The notes: generated by a model from the sequence alone, not told the origin. Shown: positions 1 to 5,748, numbered from the stretch's first letter. The stretch is DNA of 7,324 nt from an uncultured Caryophanales bacterium (GCA_946410525.1 CAMKAQ010000042.1:1-7324); one strand, 5' to 3'. A program made the numbers and translations.

Positions 1-666
1 TCCGGAAGCACCATCGGCATCCTTGGCCCAACCGGCTCAAGCAAAACCACCCTCGTTTCTTTGATCGCGAGATTATTCGACGCCCAGCAAGGCGAGGTCC
101 TTGTCGGTGGCCATAACGTCAAAGAATACAAACTCGAATCATTACGTGATTCCGTTGCCGTTGTTCTTCAAAAGAACACCCTCTTCACTGGAACCATCAG
201 AGAGAACCTCAAGTGGGGCAACGAAAACGCCACCGACGAGCAAATCATGGAAGCCTGTGACATCGCTCAGGTCACCCCGTTCCTCAAAGATATGCCAGAC
301 GGCTTAGACACCAAGATCGAACAAGGTGGTTCTAACGTTTCCGGTGGCCAAAAACAAAGACTTTGCATAGCAAGAGCGCTTCTTAAGAACCCGAAGATCC
401 TCATCCTCGACGACTCTACAAGCGCTTGCGATACCCATACCGACAAACTCATCCGTGAAGGTCTTGAGAAATATCATCCAGACATCACGAAGTTCATAAT
501 CGCCCAACGCGTTCTTTCCGTTAAGGATTGCAACGAGATCTGGGTCATGAACGAAGGCCGTGTCCTTGAAACCGGCACCAACGATGAGCTTATGAAGACG
601 AGTGCGGTCTATAAAGACCTCTTCGAATCTCAGAACGGAGGAGGTGATTTCGATGCCGCCAACTAG
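1..666 (+). CDS. ABC exporter half-transporter, ATP-binding C-terminal part (degenerate-site subunit); 5' end outside window
   Basis: This is the ATP-binding domain of an ABC exporter half-transporter; its membrane domain lies before the window. The frame is open from base 1 and gives 221 residues before TAG. In fragment numbering, Walker A is GPTGSSKT (9-16), the Q-loop Gln is 57, the signature VSGGQ is 113-117, and Walker B ILILDD is followed by STSA. The residue after the Walker B Asp is Asp138, where the catalytic Glu normally sits, and the switch His is Gln169 (IIAQR). Both changes are the known marks of the degenerate-site subunit in heterodimeric exporters such as TM287/288, BmrCD and LmrCD. 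Walker A has Ser for the usual second Gly (GSSK), a variant I recall from related Bacillota exporters. The next gene overlaps its end by 14 bases and supplies the complementary subunit. The substrate cannot be told; multidrug or lipid export is typical of the family. Confidence 0.93.
   Translation, partial: SGSTIGILGPTGSSKTTLVSLIARLFDAQQGEVLVGGHNVKEYKLESLRDSVAVVLQKNTLFTGTIRENLKWGNENATDEQIMEACDIAQVTPFLKDMPDGLDTKIEQGGSNVSGGQKQRLCIARALLKNPKILILDDSTSACDTHTDKLIREGLEKYHPDITKFIIAQRVLSVKDCNEIWVMNEGRVLETGTNDELMKTSAVYKDLFESQNGGGDFDAAN
639..647 (+). promoter_or_regulatory. Ribosome binding site that decides the start of the second ABC gene
   Basis: AGGAGGTGA is a full match to the 16S rRNA anti-Shine-Dalgarno sequence and lies 5 bases before ATG at 653. 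It therefore favours 653 over an in-frame GTG at 602, which has no such site. The site lies inside the 3' end of the upstream ABC gene, which suggests coupled translation and roughly equal synthesis of the two subunits. Confidence 0.85.
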
Positions 667-2641
667 TCCACGTGCCTCCAAAGGAGCCCGCAACATGAAC
701 ATGGTCTCAGGCAAAGCGAGAAGTGCCGCCATCAAAAGGCTCCTCGGTTATGTCTTAAAGTATTACCCAGCCCAGTTCGTCGTTGTTTTGGTGTGCGTCG
801 TCCTTTCAAGCTTCACTAACGTTGCTGCCGCTTACTTCACTGGTCAGATACTCGTGAACGAGTACCTCACACCATCTCTCAAAGCTGGATCTCTTGAGAT
901 CGTTACCCCAACGAGTGGCGCTCTAGCAGGAATTCCTTTCGGCGGAGCCATCGCCATTATGGCAACCATCCTTGCCATCGGAACGATCGCCCTTTATGTC
1001 TATAACATTCTCATGTCCGTCATCGGACAAGGCGTTCAGAAACGTATTCGTGATGAACTCTATGACCACATGCAAGACCTCCCAATCTCCTACTTCGATA
1101 GGAGAGGTCGCGGAGACATTATGTCTGTCTACACGAACGACGTCGATGCACTCCGTGAAATGCTCTCACGCGCCCTCCCAATGATGGAGAGTTCTATCGT
1201 CACGATGATCGCTTGTTTCGTCATGATGCTCATTACCGACTTAATGCTCACTGGAGTCGTCATCGTCATGGCGTTTGTCATCTTCTTCATCATCCTTTAC
1301 TTCACGAAGATGGCTTCCCGCTTCTTCATCGCCCAGCAGATTGAGCTTGGCAAGATGAACGGCTACATCGAAGAGATGGTCAATGGCCAAAGAGTCGTCA
1401 AAGTCTTCAACTATGAGCAGAGGAACATCGCCGACTTCAAGAAACACAACGAACAGTTCTTCAACTACTCCGTTAAAGCCAACAGATTCGCGAACTTCTT
1501 AATGCCAACCGTCAACCAGGTTGGAAACCTTCAGTACGTCTTGATTGCCTTACTTGGCTCCGTCGCGGTCTTCAACCAATGGACCGGCGTTTCCTTATTA
1601 GGAACCTTCACATACGGCATCGCTGCGGTTGGCGCAATCGTCAGCTTCACGATGTTTTCGAAAGCCTTCGTCCAGCCGATCGGAAACGTTTCCCAACAAC
1701 TTAACATTATCGCTCTCGCCTTAGCGGGTGCGACCCGTATCTTCGAAATCATCGATGCCCCGGCGGAGACCGATGATGGATACGTTGAGCTTGTGAACGC
1801 CAAAGAAGACGAGAACGGCAACCCTGTTGAGTGTGCCGAAAGAACTGGTAAGTGGGCCTGGAAACACCCTCACACCGACGGCTCTCCAACGACCTACACC
1901 TGGCTCAAAGGAAAGATCACCTTTAACGACGTTGATTTTGCATATATCCCTGGCAAAACAGTCTTGCATAACATCTCCATGTACGCGGAAGAAGGTCAGA
2001 AAATCGCCTTCGTCGGACCTACTGGAAGCGGCAAGACAACCATCACCAACCTCATCAATCGTTTCTACGATATCGAGGATGGCAAGGTCAGGTATGACGA
2101 CATCAACATCAACAAGATCAAGAAGAAGGATTTACGTCGTTCACTTGGCGTCGTTCTCCAGGAGACAAAGCTCTTCACCGGAACCGTCATGGAGAACATC
2201 CGCTTCGGAAACCTTGAAGCCACAGATGAGGAAGTCATCGCCGCGGCAAAACTTGCCAACGCCCATAACTTCATCACCCATCTGCCTGACGGCTATAACA
2301 CCTTGCTCACAAGCGGTGGAGCTTCGCTCTCGCAAGGGCAAAGACAGCTCATCGCCATCGCTAGAGCGGCCGTCGCCAACCCACCTGTCATGATTCTCGA
2401 TGAAGCGACTTCATCGATCGATAGCCGTACCGAAGCCCTCGTTCAGGAAGGCATGGACGCCATCATGAAAGGACGTACCGTCTTCGTCATTGCCCACCGT
2501 CTCTCGACGATCAAGAACAGCGACGTCATCATGGTTCTCCAGGATGGCAGAATCATCGAAAGAGGCAGCCACGATCAGCTTCTTGCTGAGAAGGGCAAGT
2601 ACTACCAGCTTTACACTGGAAACGAAATTGCTAACAAGTAA
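653..2641 (+). CDS. ABC exporter half-transporter, membrane plus ATP-binding domains (catalytic-site subunit)
   Basis: This 662-residue protein has the usual exporter order: a short polar N-terminus, six likely membrane helices (about 39-62, 96-120, 178-196, 199-217, 293-313, 321-340) and a C-terminal ATPase. Walker A GPTGSGKT is at 455-462, Walker B ends at Asp583 with catalytic Glu584 (ILDEATSS), and the switch His is 615 (IAHR). The signature is LSQGQ at 559-563, not LSGGQ. In a heterodimer this signature faces the degenerate Walker motifs of the upstream protein, while the intact Walker motifs here face that partner's VSGGQ, giving one consensus and one degenerate ATP site. Residues about 371-420 form a polar, charged linker between the membrane domain and the ATPase, longer than in minimal half-transporters. 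The start at 653 is set by a perfect ribosome binding site and overlaps the upstream gene by 14 bases. I am confident of the family and pairing; the substrate is unknown. Confidence 0.95.
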   Translation: MPPTSPRASKGARNMNMVSGKARSAAIKRLLGYVLKYYPAQFVVVLVCVVLSSFTNVAAAYFTGQILVNEYLTPSLKAGSLEIVTPTSGALAGIPFGGAIAIMATILAIGTIALYVYNILMSVIGQGVQKRIRDELYDHMQDLPISYFDRRGRGDIMSVYTNDVDALREMLSRALPMMESSIVTMIACFVMMLITDLMLTGVVIVMAFVIFFIILYFTKMASRFFIAQQIELGKMNGYIEEMVNGQRVVKVFNYEQRNIADFKKHNEQFFNYSVKANRFANFLMPTVNQVGNLQYVLIALLGSVAVFNQWTGVSLLGTFTYGIAAVGAIVSFTMFSKAFVQPIGNVSQQLNIIALALAGATRIFEIIDAPAETDDGYVELVNAKEDENGNPVECAERTGKWAWKHPHTDGSPTTYTWLKGKITFNDVDFAYIPGKTVLHNISMYAEEGQKIAFVGPTGSGKTTITNLINRFYDIEDGKVRYDDININKIKKKDLRRSLGVVLQETKLFTGTVMENIRFGNLEATDEEVIAAAKLANAHNFITHLPDGYNTLLTSGGASLSQGQRQLIAIARAAVANPPVMILDEATSSIDSRTEALVQEGMDAIMKGRTVFVIAHRLSTIKNSDVIMVLQDGRIIERGSHDQLLAEKGKYYQLYTGNEIANK

Positions 2642-2703
2642 AGCCTAAACAAAGGCTTTGTGAGCGCTGTAGTTTGAATGTAAACTATCCGTGCGCTTTG
2701 TTT
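2640..2703 (+). promoter_or_regulatory. Hairpin-rich gap before lysS (possible weak terminator or leader)
   Basis: The 76-base gap holds three pairing options. AAAGCC (2640-2645) can pair with GGCTTT (2654-2659). AGCGC (2663-2667) can pair with GCGCT (2693-2697), enclosing a 6-bp stem TAGTTT/AAACTA (2670-2675/2682-2687). Alternatively AAACAAAG (2647-2654) can pair with CTTTGTTT (2696-2703), which competes with both. The second hairpin ends in a short T-rich stretch, so it may be a weak terminator for the ABC operon. A weak promoter is also possible (TTGTGA 2658-2663, 17 bases, TAAACT 2681-2686). I see no T-box motif, although T-boxes often precede aminoacyl-tRNA synthetase genes in this phylum. 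The structure is visible; its role is inferred. Confidence 0.35.
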
Positions 2704-2717
2704 GTGGAGGAATACCC

Positions 2718-4235
2718 ATGGAAGAAGAGAAACTTAATGACCAAGAACTTGCTAGACGCGCTAAATTAGCCCGCTACGAGGAACTTGGAGTAGATGCATT
2801 TGGAAGCCGTTATGAATGGAAAGATTCGATCAAGGATCTCCGTGCCAAATACGGCGCTTTAACCGAAGAAGAACTTGCTGAGAAACAGGTCCCAGTCAAC
2901 GTCGCTGGCCGTCTTATGGCCATCAGACGCATGGGCAAAGCCAGCTTCGTCAACATCAAAGACGAATACGGCAACATGCAGGCTTGGCTTGGACGCGACG
3001 TTGTCGGTGAGCACGACTACGAAGTCTTCAAACTCGCTGATATCGGTGACATCGTTGGCTTAGAGGGAACCCTCATGCTTACGAGAACCGGCGAGCTTAC
3101 CATCCGCACCACCAAATTCACCCACATCACCAAGTGTCTCAAACCTCTTCCAGAGAAGTTCCACGGCTTAACCGACATCGAAGAAAGATGCCGCCGCCGT
3201 TACGTTGACCTCATCATCAATGATGAGTCCCGCAAGAACGCCTTAACCAGATCCGCTATCGTCAAGGGCATCAGAAACTACAGCGACTCCCTTGGCTTCG
3301 TCGAAGTCGAGACTCCTGTCCTTTCCCCAATCGCCGGTGGCGCGTCTGCTCGTCCATTCATCACCCATCACAACGCTCTCGATAAGGATTTCTTCCTCCG
3401 TATCGCCACTGAGCTCAACCTTAAGAAGTGCATGGTTGGTGGTATCGACCGCGTTTATGAAATCGGCCGTATCTTCCGTAACGAAGGCATCGACAACAGA
3501 CACAACCCAGAATTCACAACCATCGAGCTCTATCAGGCTTATGGCGACCTCAGCGATATGAGAAAGTGGGCCGAAGGTCTCTTCCATTACATCGGTGAGA
3601 AAGTCATCGGCAAAGACACCTATGAGTGGAACGGAAACACCATCGATATCTCTAAGCCATTCGCTTGGATCTCCATGGCTGACGCCATCAAAGAGAAGAC
3701 CGGCGTCGACTTCAATGAACACATCCCATTCGAAGAAGCAGTGGCCCTTGCCAAGAAGCACGGCGTCACCCTTGAGAAGTCCTGGAACAGCACCGGCTAC
3801 ATCATGCAGGCCTTCTTCGATGAATTCGTTGAGCCAACCCTTATCCAGCCAACCTTCATCCACACATACCCAATTGAGGTCTCTCCTCTTACGAAAAAGA
3901 CCGCCGATCCACGTTTCGTTGATCGCTTCGAGCTCTTCATCGGCGGAACCGAGTTCGGCAACGCTTACAGCGAACTCAACAACCCATTCGATCAGGAAGA
4001 ACGTTTCAAGGCTCAGTTAGCCGCCCGTGAAAGAGGCGATGATGAGGCTGCCGATATCGACTTCAGCTTCCTTGACGCTCTCATCTACGGTATGCCGCCA
4101 GCTGGTGGTATCGGCGTCGGTGTTGACCGTCTTTGCATGCTCTTCGCTGAACAATCTACAATTCGTGAAGTCCTCATCTTCCCAACGATGAAAGATGAAG
4201 TCGCGGTCACCAAAAAAGACCCTGAGAAAAAGTAA
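2718..4235 (+). CDS. lysS: Lysyl-tRNA synthetase, class II
   Basis: LysS joins lysine to tRNA-Lys using ATP, in the cytoplasm. The product is 505 residues, normal for the bacterial enzyme. An N-terminal OB-fold anticodon-binding domain runs from about 59 to 145 (VAGRLMAIRRMGKASF and the downstream RPLPEK-like segment KPLPEKFHGL). The class II core follows. Motif 2 contains RNEG at 254-257 and continues HNPEFTTIELY; motif 3 is GIGVGVDRL at 464-472 with Arg471. Residues 228-236 read RIATELNLK; many bacterial LysS proteins have RIAPELYLK, and RIATEL recalls Mollicutes and Erysipelotrichales versions. ATG 2718 is preferred because GGAGG lies at 2706-2710; an in-frame GTG at 2691 has no ribosome binding site and falls inside a hairpin. 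The gene ends at a strong terminator, so it is probably transcribed alone or with the ABC genes. Confidence 0.97.
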   Translation: MEEEKLNDQELARRAKLARYEELGVDAFGSRYEWKDSIKDLRAKYGALTEEELAEKQVPVNVAGRLMAIRRMGKASFVNIKDEYGNMQAWLGRDVVGEHDYEVFKLADIGDIVGLEGTLMLTRTGELTIRTTKFTHITKCLKPLPEKFHGLTDIEERCRRRYVDLIINDESRKNALTRSAIVKGIRNYSDSLGFVEVETPVLSPIAGGASARPFITHHNALDKDFFLRIATELNLKKCMVGGIDRVYEIGRIFRNEGIDNRHNPEFTTIELYQAYGDLSDMRKWAEGLFHYIGEKVIGKDTYEWNGNTIDISKPFAWISMADAIKEKTGVDFNEHIPFEEAVALAKKHGVTLEKSWNSTGYIMQAFFDEFVEPTLIQPTFIHTYPIEVSPLTKKTADPRFVDRFELFIGGTEFGNAYSELNNPFDQEERFKAQLAARERGDDEAADIDFSFLDALIYGMPPAGGIGVGVDRLCMLFAEQSTIREVLIFPTMKDEVAVTKKDPEKK

Positions 4236-4245
4236 CGAAAAATCC

Positions 4246-4282
4246 AAAAATACGTGGCAAAACCCACGTATTTTTTGTTTTT
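4246..4282 (+). terminator. Intrinsic terminator of lysS
   Basis: A perfect 12-bp stem, 4246-4257 with 4264-4275 (core TACGTGG/CCACGTA), has a 6-base loop CAAAAC and a T-rich tail TTTTTTGTTTTT ending at 4282. It starts 11 bases after the lysS stop. The A-rich 5' arm also gives a U-tail to a transcript coming from the other strand, so it may work in both directions. Confidence 0.9.
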
Positions 4283-4402
4283 AGCCCACAAAAATCGCCT
4301 GAAAATTTTTCGGAAAAATGTAAGAAAATTCACTATATATTAGTGAGGCCAATTTTTTGCATTTCTCCTCTTTTGCCGATGAAGATGAGAAATTTCAAGG
4401 AA
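4283..4402 (+). other. AT-rich gap with short dyads, no gene seen
   Basis: This stretch lies between the lysS terminator and the rpsF promoter. It holds overlapping perfect palindromes GAAAA-T-TTTTC (4301-4311) and ATTTTTC-G-GAAAAAT (4305-4319), then CACTA-TATAT-TAGTG (4331-4345). TATATT at 4336-4341 resembles a -10 box but I found no -35 at the right distance. The only small ORF (ATG 4379, 12 codons) has no ribosome binding site. No coding gene can be supported. Confidence 0.5.
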
Positions 4403-4420
4403 CTCTTAATTGATTAAGAG
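4403..4420. promoter_or_regulatory. Perfect inverted repeat over the rpsF -35 box, candidate operator
   Basis: CTCTTAATTGATTAAGAG has 8-base perfect arms around a central TG. The predicted -35 box TTGATT (4410-4415) lies inside it, which is a classic position for a dimeric repressor to block RNA polymerase. It would lie upstream of the predicted transcript start, so it would act as DNA and not as an RNA hairpin from this promoter. I do not recognise it as the site of a named regulator. Confidence 0.45.
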
Positions 4421-4438
4421 GGGCGACTATAGTATCAT
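4410..4438 (+). promoter_or_regulatory. Sigma-A-type promoter of the rpsF-ssb-rpsR operon
   Basis: A -35 box TTGATT (4410-4415) and a -10 box TATCAT (4433-4438, 5 of 6 matches to TATAAT) are separated by exactly 17 bases. The predicted transcript start is near 4445, giving a leader of about 88 bases before rpsF. It is the best promoter match I found in this gap. Confidence 0.65.
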
Positions 4439-4444
4439 TGTTGG

Positions 4445-4526
4445 GCTTTAGCGAAGGAACTAAAGCGACATTCTTCTATGGCCGTCCAATTAATTGAGGC
4501 GGTCCTTAGACCAAAACTAGGAGGTG
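4445..4526 (+). promoter_or_regulatory. Structured rpsF leader, candidate S6:S18 autoregulatory element
   Basis: Two hairpins are visible. The first pairs GCTTTAG (4445-4451) with CTAAAGC (4460-4466). The second pairs GGCCGTC (4480-4486) with GGCGGTC (4498-4504), has a single bulged A, then a CAA/TTG stem with a TTAA loop. Two alternatives compete with it: GGTC/GACC (4501-4504/4509-4512), and TCCT (4503-4506) with AGGA (4519-4522), which would hide the ribosome binding site. In Bacillota and Proteobacteria the S6:S18 complex is known to bind a CCG-containing structure in the rpsF leader, and both proteins are made from this operon. A CCG occurs at 4482-4484, but here it appears paired, so I cannot confirm the known motif. 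Confidence 0.5.
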
Positions 4527-4532
4527 CTAATC

Positions 4533-4820
4533 ATGAAAAAGTACGAAATCATGTACATCCTTAACGCCACTCTCGATGAGGCCGCTGCTAAGGGTGAGAT
4601 CGCCAAACTCCAGAAGATCCTTGAAGACAACAAAGCCAAGGTTCTCGACACCAAGGAGTGGGGCATCAAAGACTTCGCCAGCATCATCAAAAAGCAGACC
4701 AAAGGATACTATGTCATCCTCAAGGTCAACGCTGAAAAGCCAGCTCTTGATGAGTTCGATCGTTTGGCCAAGCTCAACCAAAACGTACTCCGCCACTTGA
4801 TCACTGTTGCGCAAGACTAA
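4533..4820 (+). CDS. rpsF: Small-subunit ribosomal protein S6 (bS6)
   Basis: S6 is a 30S platform protein that binds 16S rRNA as a pair with S18. The product is 95 residues, the same length as in Bacillus. It opens KKYEIMYIL and carries the family features: the DTKEWGIKDFA segment (about 39-49), the KGYYVILKV strand, and the EFDRLAKLNQNVLRHLI end. AGGAGGTG (4519-4526) precedes ATG 4533 by 6 bases. An in-frame GTG at 4524 is rejected because it lies within that ribosome binding site. It is the first gene of rpsF-ssb-rpsR, a conserved Bacillota operon that places both members of the S6:S18 complex under one promoter. Confidence 0.97.
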   Translation: MKKYEIMYILNATLDEAAAKGEIAKLQKILEDNKAKVLDTKEWGIKDFASIIKKQTKGYYVILKVNAEKPALDEFDRLAKLNQNVLRHLITVAQD

Positions 4821-4850
4821 TCGGCAACATTAATTGGAGGATGGTAAAAA

Positions 4851-5297
4851 ATGCTTAATCATGTCGTTCTTATTGGTCGTTTGACCCGTGACCCAGAGTC
4901 ACGCAAAACCAACGCAGGACTCACAGTCGTTTCCTTCACTGTCGCGGTTGACGATTCATTCAAAGGTCCAAACGGAGAAAAGAACACCCTATTCATGGGC
5001 TGCTCAATCTTCGGAACCAAGGCCGAGAATGTCGCCAGGTTTGTTAGAAAGGGCTCCTTAGTGGCCGTCTCTGGCAGACTTAATCAGCGCAAATACACCA
5101 ACAGAGATAATCAACAGGTTACTGTTATCGAAACCATCGCGGATAGCGTCGAATTCTTAGAACCAAAATCCGCTAACGGTGCCACTCCGGATGCCAGCAT
5201 CCGCCAGCAGGCCCCTCAGCAGGATTACGTAGACGATGCCGCTGACAGCGGCAACTTAGATGGCATTGATGTCGTCAGTGACGACCTTCCATTCTAA
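4851..5297 (+). CDS. ssb: Single-stranded DNA-binding protein
   Basis: SSB coats single-stranded DNA during replication, repair and recombination and recruits partners through its C-terminal tip. The 148-residue product has an OB fold over about residues 1-108 (MLNHVVLIGRLTRDPE at the start; KAENVARFVRKGSLVAVSGRL in the middle), a Gln/Asp-rich linker, and an acidic tail ending SDDLPF, the usual protein-docking tip. Phe54 stands where E. coli SSB has Trp54, and I find no tryptophan in the whole protein. GGAGG (4836-4840) lies 10 bases before ATG 4851. An ATG at 4841 directly abuts that site, is out of frame and gives only five codons. The gene sits 30 bases after rpsF and 27 before rpsR, so it is co-transcribed with both. 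Confidence 0.96.
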   Translation: MLNHVVLIGRLTRDPESRKTNAGLTVVSFTVAVDDSFKGPNGEKNTLFMGCSIFGTKAENVARFVRKGSLVAVSGRLNQRKYTNRDNQQVTVIETIADSVEFLEPKSANGATPDASIRQQAPQQDYVDDAADSGNLDGIDVVSDDLPF

Positions 5298-5324
5298 GAC
5301 ACAAAACAGAAAGGATAATTAACA

Positions 5325-5555
5325 ATGGCTTTCAAGAAAATGAGACCTAAGAGAAAGGTCTGCTACTTCACCAAGAACCACGTTAAGTTCATTGACTATA
5401 AGGACACCGAACTCCTCAGCAGATTCATCACTCCTGATGGAAAGATCCTTGCCCGTAGCTCAACCGGAACCAGCGCCAAGTATCAGCGTGAACTCGCCAA
5501 AGCTATCAAGAACGCCCGTTTCATGGGTTTGCTTCCTGAAGTTGGCCAGAGATAA
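5325..5555 (+). CDS. rpsR: Small-subunit ribosomal protein S18 (bS18)
   Basis: S18 binds 16S rRNA with S6 on the 30S platform. The product is 76 residues with a basic N-terminus ([11 protein letters not shown]), the [15 protein letters not shown] segment, and the conserved [19 protein letters not shown] helix followed by FMGLLP. Before TGT the sequence is ILARSS, whereas many S18 proteins read ILPRR at this point, so a normally conserved Pro and Arg are replaced. AAGGA (5311-5315) lies 9 bases before the ATG. It is the last gene of the rpsF operon, and a terminator starts 16 bases after its stop. Confidence 0.97.
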   Translation: MAFKKMRPKRKVCYFTKNHVKFIDYKDTELLSRFITPDGKILARSSTGTSAKYQRELAKAIKNARFMGLLPEVGQR

Positions 5556-5557
5556 TC

Positions 5558-5596
5558 TCTAACAAAAACTAAGCCGTCCAATAAGGGCGGTTTTTT
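5558..5596 (+). repeat. Direct repeat copy 1 (terminator-containing, left of the antiporter cassette)
   Basis: This 39-base unit starts two bases after the rpsR stop. It matches 6978-7017 almost completely. The first 22 bases differ from copy 2 by one missing T and one G/A change. Both copies then have CCGTCC, a 4- or 5-base loop, GGGCGG and a T run. Copy 1 carries loop AATAA. The two copies bracket the riboswitch-antiporter cassette. Confidence 0.75.
5571..5596 (+). terminator. Intrinsic terminator of rpsF-ssb-rpsR
   Basis: CCGTCC (5574-5579) pairs with GGGCGG (5585-5590) with one G-U pair and a 5-base loop AATAA. The stem can be extended by G-U and two A-U pairs, and a run of six T follows (5591-5596). 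Confidence 0.88.
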
Positions 5597-5597
5597 C

Positions 5598-5626
5598 TTA
5601 TGTTTTTCCTTGAATCGTCATAAAAT
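5598..5626 (+). promoter_or_regulatory. Promoter of the riboswitch-antiporter transcript
   Basis: TAAAAT (5621-5626) matches the -10 consensus at 5 of 6 positions. At 17 bases spacing the -35 region is TTATGT (5598-5603), a poor match. The predicted start, 7 bases after the -10 box, falls on G5633, exactly the first base of the riboswitch P1 stem. That agreement is the main support. The -35 region abuts the T run of the rpsR terminator. Confidence 0.5.
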
Positions 5627-5632
5627 TGTCTT

Positions 5633-5690
5633 GGGAATGATGTCTCCCATCTAGAAATAGAGAACCGCAACGAAGTGCTGATGACGTCTA
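5633..5690 (+). promoter_or_regulatory. Fluoride riboswitch aptamer (crcB motif)
   Basis: This RNA senses fluoride, held through Mg2+ ions in the known structure. P1 is GGGA/TCCC (5633-5636/5645-5648), closing an 8-base loop ATGATGTC. An optional hairpin TCTA-GAAA-TAGA follows (5650-5661), then AACCGC (5663-5668). A short stem pairs GCA (5667-5669) with TGC (5676-5678), perhaps closed by a C-GAA-G loop. It is followed by CTGAT (5678-5682) and GACGTC (5683-5688). GATGTC in the P1 loop (5639-5644) pairs with GACGTC over 6 bp with one G-U, forming the defining pseudoknot. Element by element this lines up with the Thermotoga petrophila aptamer (loop AUGAGGCC, then GCUGAU and GGCCUC). Expected action: fluoride stabilises the pseudoknot and prevents the overlapping terminator. 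The match is from memory of the motif, not a covariance search. Confidence 0.88.
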
Positions 5691-5726
5691 TGACTTGTTT
5701 TGTCATAGGGATCAGCACTTTTGTTT
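5673..5726 (+). terminator. Attenuator terminator (expression platform of the fluoride riboswitch)
   Basis: AAGTGCTGAT (5673-5682) pairs perfectly with ATCAGCACTT (5711-5720). Inside, CTATGAC (5688-5694) pairs with GTCATAG (5702-5708) around a TTGTTTT loop. A T-rich tail TTTTGTTT follows the stem. The 5' arm contains the 3' strand of the aptamer stem and the conserved CTGAT, and the inner stem uses C5688 of the pseudoknot, so aptamer and terminator exclude each other. It ends 11 bases before the antiporter ribosome binding site. The design fits an ON switch: termination without fluoride, read-through with it. Confidence 0.88.
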
Positions 5727-5748
5727 CTATGGCAGATAGGAGGTATCA

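Noticed and set aside
602..652. GTG at 602 as the start of the second ABC gene
   Set aside because: There is no ribosome binding site before it, while ATG 653 has a perfect one; it would also force a longer overlap with the upstream gene.
304..735. 143-codon open frame on the minus strand
   Set aside because: It lies antisense to the two ABC genes, whose frames carry clear family motifs. Its translation shows no recognisable domain and it has no convincing ribosome binding site.
1827..2393. 188-codon open frame on the plus strand inside the second ABC gene
   Set aside because: It is an out-of-frame reading across the ATPase domain. The Ser/Pro/Arg-rich translation is typical of a frame-shifted C-ending-codon gene.
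2691..2717. GTG at 2691 as the start of lysS
   Set aside because: It lies in a hairpin arm without a ribosome binding site, and the extra nine residues are not typical of LysS. ATG 2718 has GGAGG 7 bases upstream.
2642..2717. T-box riboswitch upstream of lysS
   Set aside because: The gap is only 76 bases and lacks the conserved T-box antiterminator sequence.
3243..3863. 206-codon open frame on the minus strand inside lysS
   Set aside because: It is opposite the conserved core of LysS, including motif 2. Its composition is what the lysS codons produce in reverse, and no domain is visible.
4478..4564. Possible leader peptide of 28 codons starting at ATG 4478 and overlapping the rpsF start
   Set aside because: The nearest AGGA-like site is about 18 bases away, the peptide has no run of regulatory codons, and the region is better explained as leader RNA structure.
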